This document shows positions 60,266 through 64,000 of a stretch of 64,000 bases of DNA, piece after piece. Under the pieces are notes generated by a model. The model did no database searches and was not told the origin of the DNA. It was given only the letters and a program-made list of their open reading frames with translations. The position numbers and the translations under genes are program-made. Numbering within the stretch: position 1 is the stretch's first letter; the number at the start of each line of letters is the position of its first letter. Source of the stretch: Melanocharis versteri (taxonomy: Eukaryota > Chordata > Aves > Passeriformes > Melanocharitidae); the NCBI GenBank assembly GCA_013397845.1, contig VZTG01004619.1, positions 744,001 to 808,000 of the forward strand, written 5' to 3'.

Positions 60266-61960
60266 ACCATGGAATGACAGACCCTACAACCTCTTCTTCT
60301 CCCTGTCACCTTTAGGATTGTTGGACTTAGCATACCACAGCAGCTTTCCAGCTTCCCCTGATTCCAAATTCACATTGAAACCAAGGTCTCAAACACCCCA
60401 AATCAGTCTCCCACTGCACATTAATCCTAATGTCTCAGCCCATACCAGTATCAGCATGTGATTAAATTATGTAGAAATAAGACAAATCACAGAATTGCAA
60501 GTCTGTAAAACCAGCTGAGTTTACAGTGTAAATATTGATTGTTCCATTTCTGTAATGCTTCACCTGCATGGGAGTGTCATGAATATGTTATGGATGATAC
60601 TTGAGTCAGAGTGTCATATTAAGGCATTTGGACTGTACCTTGGTCCTAGCTTGAGAAAACCCCACAGCAGTGACACTGGTGCACACATATCCTAAATAAC
60701 ACTGAGATGTGCTTGAAATTAAGAGTGACAGAATAATTTACTAGCAATGTAGGACGCGATTAACTGTAATGAGATGATACTGACCTAAACGAAATTCTGA
60801 ATTGAATGATTTCCTAGTAACAACAAGACTTTTGGGACGCAGGACTAACCCTCTGTGTGAAATGCTTTATTTTTTCAGTCATTTATCTCAATGCAATCAT
60901 CTCAATGAAAGTTGGGGTAGGACCAGAGATTGCAAAAGTAGAGTTTGCTGGTATGCACAGGAGAGAGATTGAATCTCTTAATAAGTTGTTTAATAAATAA
61001 CCAGCATGTGTTTAAAAATATGGCACCTTTTTATTGCCCAGCCACAGAAGTCATAAAGTGCAGTGGCACCAGCCAGTATAAAGAGATTTATAGGAGTTAA
61101 ATGAAAAAAATGAACAAAAGCAGAAACTGCTCCCATAGACAGAACCCAAGCCTTGCAACCCAGTCTTATTTTAAAAAATGGATCTTCAATAGCAAAGAAC
61201 ATGAGGTAAATGGAGTGAATGTGCTGGTACCATCTGCAAAAATGGTAAAATTCCTAGAACAGTGATGAGAGGTGTCCAGTGGCTCTTATGGATGGCAGTA
61301 TGAGACTTCAAAGAGATAACTTGTGGGTCTTTTCTGATCCAGAACTAAATGCAAATGAAGGAAATTCAAACTCCAGCATCTACATGCAAATTTGAAAACA
61401 TTAGAGATTCTCTATTAATTGACAGGATGGGCTGTGGGATGTCTGACCCTACATGACTGGAGAGACTGCTGAGAGGAAGATTTCACCCTGCAGAAATGCA
61501 TCTTAATAGTAAGGACAGCAAAACTGTCTGGGAAAAAGCTCCCAGCAATGACAATCACTGGTTCAGAACAAATACAGTCAAACAAAAGGTCACAAAGTAA
61601 TAAGCAGAAGCAGACTGACCAAGAGGACCAATGCCCAGTTTATGTATAGAGGGAAGAAATACAAAGGTAGAAAGAAAGTACCCACAAAAGTTCAGCCATG
61701 GAAGGGAATGGACAAAGCAAGCAGAATATGTTGCGGTTCAGAATGACAGAATGAAAAGCTTCCTGGGGAAGAGAAGGAAGGTTTCACTGTATGATGGAGA
61801 GATTGTTACTGTGGCATGAGATGGATGAGAAGTCTAACTCATGGAAGATATAAGAACTGAGAGCAGCATCACAGATGGAAATGCAAAAATATTTTTTGAG
61901 AGAAATCTGACTCAATGTTAATGACCTGATGAAAAGCTTTCTAAGAAAACAGAAAAAGCC

Positions 61961-61980
61961 TTCCCCCCTCCTCCCCCCCC
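61961..61980. repeat. C-rich homopolymer tract
   Basis: TTCCCCCCTCCTCCCCCCCC is seen directly. It is a short polypyrimidine tract that may be hard to sequence. Confidence 0.9.
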
Positions 61981-63110
61981 ACTTTCTTCTTTTAAAGGAT
62001 GATGGAGAAATGAAAGTTTATTTAAAGTATCTGCAGGACAAAAATCGAGATATTCCTATTCATCTTCTTTTCACACAGAGAAACTGATTTGTTCTACTTT
62101 GTAATCTTAATGATCATTAAAGGTTGTAGTATCTGGATTAAAAATGCTAGACCAAAAGCCTTTTTCTGGAAAACTAGAGAATAGATGGAAGAGCAAATTT
62201 GAAAAGGCAGGATAACCTATGAAGAGGTACTTCTGTTTTGCAAAGATGATTAAAAAAATAGATAAAAGTAAATAAAATGTCTGATCCCAGAATTTGATGT
62301 GCTTTCCTTGAGTAGAGAAATATTTAGAGGGGCGTCCAAAGCATCATTTGCTACATTTCCTGTTTGTTAAATTGGAAAAGCAAACCATTTTACTGTCAAG
62401 GAATAAGTGCAAAAAGGGAGAAAGAACAAAGAATGATGAAAGTATTTATTGATGAAACCGGTTCAGCTTAAACTAAAAATGTCAGTACTCTGTGTTAATT
62501 AAATCCTTAAAAGTGATTTGTTTTTAAAGACAATATTAATTAGAGAACCCTCATGAGAGAACATGCTGAGAGTTGTATGTCAAGTGACAGAGTTTTTTCT
62601 TGTACAGCAGATTCTCAGATCTCACTGACACAATGAACACAAGACAAAACATTCTCTAAACAAAACTTGCTCCCTGGGTCTTACTAAGATAAGAAATTCA
62701 ATTTCTCTAATTACATATAAAATATTGGAGGAGCGGGAAGACAAGAAAGCTAGAGAAAGAAAATGCCATATAATTTCACCACCCTTCCGCCTGTCTTTCC
62801 AGCTGCTGCAAGCAACCTGTTTCTGTAGGCTCCTGCTCTCTATGTGACCTCTAGTTACAGCTCTTTCTCCTGTTTTCCTTTTTTCCTTTTACTATATTTC
62901 CTATATATACAGATCACCTAATCTTATGTGATCAGTTGTAATCTGTAGCTTTTGTAAATATAGGATCATTCCCACAAAAAGACAATGGTATCTGCGGCTT
63001 CATAGGTTTTCCCAAACAGACATTTTTGGCTCCCGATGATGGTAGCTTTGGTTTCTTATATGAGTAGAGAAAATCTTTCAAGTGTGAGCTTTATGTATTT
63101 GTTTATATAT

Positions 63111-63260
63111 GATCATAGAATCATAGAAAGGTTTGGGTTGGAAGGGACCTTAAAAATCATCAGGTTCCACCCTTCCTGCAATGGGCAGGGATACCTTCCC
63201 TTAGACTAAGCTTCTCAGATGCCCATCCAATCTGGCCTTGAACACTTCCAGGGGTAGAGA
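63111..63260 (-). mobile_element. CR1 LINE 3' end (minus)
   Basis: The plus strand starts with the reversed CR1 terminus GATCATAGAATCATAGAAAG, then has TTTGGGTTGGAAGGGACCTT, CTGCAATGGGCAGGGATACC, GCCCATCCAATCTGGCCTTG and AACACTTCCAGGGGTAGAGA. Only about 150 bases of the tail are present. The intact double ATCATAGA terminus marks it as a relatively well-kept copy. Confidence 0.96.
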
Positions 63261-64000
63261 TATATATTTGCCATCTTGAACTGGGTAGGTGGTGAAGGTG
63301 AGATTTTGTGCTGTGTCTTTCCTTCATAAGTAGTTTAAAAACCTCTTAGGTATTTTGGTTTGCCTACTACTGAGAGCATACCTTTCCTACAAAATATTTT
63401 GGAAATTGCTTTTGGATCAAGAAATCATATTTGTCTTGAAAATTCCACGTGCACATAACACAAAATTCCTATTCACCTACGCTTTTTTCTTTCATAACAT
63501 TTTTGTCTAACTTATTTCAGTATTTTTTCTACTTGTTTTTTTTCATTTTCCAGAACATAGTAAAGGGTATCCTATGGTACTATTGATACTTGCCATTAGC
63601 AGAGTCTTTCTTGTCATCCTCAATGTATTTCTTGTCCTTGTGGTGAAAAATTTTCTTTTATCCTTTGTAACTCCTGTACAACTGAATTTTAATCCATAGG
63701 AGAAAACACTATCCACCCTTAGTTTGGTGCGTCCAATGAAAATTGGTGAAAATGAAATCACTCAGATTCAATTCAGACACAGTCTTCTAGTGCCCAGGCA
63801 TACTTCAATTTATTTATATTGAGAAGGTCATTCTTTGCACATCAATGATTCAACACGTGTTAACAATTCAATCACTCTTGATCCTCTTTTACATCTCTGG
63901 AAAGGTGTTAATTTAAACAATTTTTGAATTAGCATGGGAAGACAGCTTAATATGATGAAAAATTTATATTCCCACTCCTGCTGAAAACACACAGCTAGAT
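63261..64000. other. Unassigned AT-rich non-coding DNA
   Basis: No gene or recognised repeat is visible up to the window end. A 72-codon minus frame at 63543-63761 has no known domain. Confidence 0.6.

Larger units (their letters stand above)
60060..63110. other. Unassigned non-coding DNA
   Basis: Apart from a MIR-like relic near 60.2 kb and a C-rich tract near 61.97 kb, no element is recognised. The 61.3-61.9 kb part is purine-rich with a 62-codon plus frame of lysine-rich composition, which is typical of purine-rich DNA and not of a known protein. Confidence 0.55.

Noticed and set aside
60990..61202. Minus-strand 70-codon hydrophobic frame resembling a membrane protein
   Set aside because: Hydrophobic codons are expected from T-rich DNA, and no family or context supports it.
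61631..61819. Lysine-rich 62-codon plus frame
   Set aside because: Composition follows purine-rich DNA and no homologue is recognised.
1..64000. CRISPR arrays, operons, tRNA or rRNA genes
   Set aside because: None seen; the spaced direct repeats, clover-leaf sequences or rRNA motifs they would require are absent, and CRISPRs and operons are not expected in a bird nuclear genome.

Overview
The window is non-coding DNA from a bird nuclear genome. It is AT-rich, no open reading frame could be assigned to a gene, and every recognisable dispersed sequence is a retroelement fossil, a simple repeat or an assembly gap. The bird assignment rests on nine pieces of CR1 LINE, several ending in the avian 3' motif ATTCTATGATTCT or its complement, and on a roughly 600-bp LTR that matches my recollection of an abundant avian ERVL-type family. 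The species cannot be named from this evidence. I saw no rRNA, tRNA, CRISPR array, operon or ribosome-binding site, and none is expected. The window is best read as intergenic DNA or the inside of a large intron.

Layout. 0-5.4 kb: unassigned DNA with a perfect 20-copy GAATA pentanucleotide array at 1481-1580. 5.4-15.2 kb: two fragments of a very old, reptile-wide CR1/L3-like LINE on the minus strand (5405-5690, 13640-14340), a CR1 3' end on plus (11425-11712) and a CR1 3' end on minus (14661-15148). 15.4-15.5 kb: an 83-N gap followed by poly-A. 16-22 kb: another CR1 tail, a SINE-like relic, and a pair of about 94%-identical 113-bp segments 3.4 kb apart, the second bounded by a perfect 18-bp direct repeat. 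22-35 kb: mostly unassigned, with a 53-T run broken by one N at 25.0 kb and short tandem duplications. 35.2-36.3 kb: a long CR1 copy holding a 225/229-bp tandem duplication joined by a single N, probably an assembly error. 36-49 kb: a possible degraded LTR, a CR1 tail on minus, an internal CR1 ORF2 fragment lacking its 3' end, a MIR-like relic, and a CR1 of about 0.8 kb. 49-64 kb: a short CR1 tail, the ERVL-type solo LTR (57653-58254), a G/T-rich tract with (TTGG)8, another MIR-like relic and a final CR1 tail.

There is no gene network to describe. The elements are independent insertions of different ages: the L3-like and MIR-like relics are strongly diverged and oldest, the CR1 copies are intermediate, and the solo LTR and the perfect microsatellite are probably youngest. 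I found no undescribed biological system. The observations most worth checking are the 113-bp segment pair with its flanking repeat, the CR1 tandem duplication at an N, and a few AT-rich blocks that look like conserved non-coding elements. All family assignments are from memory of consensus sequences and no search was run.
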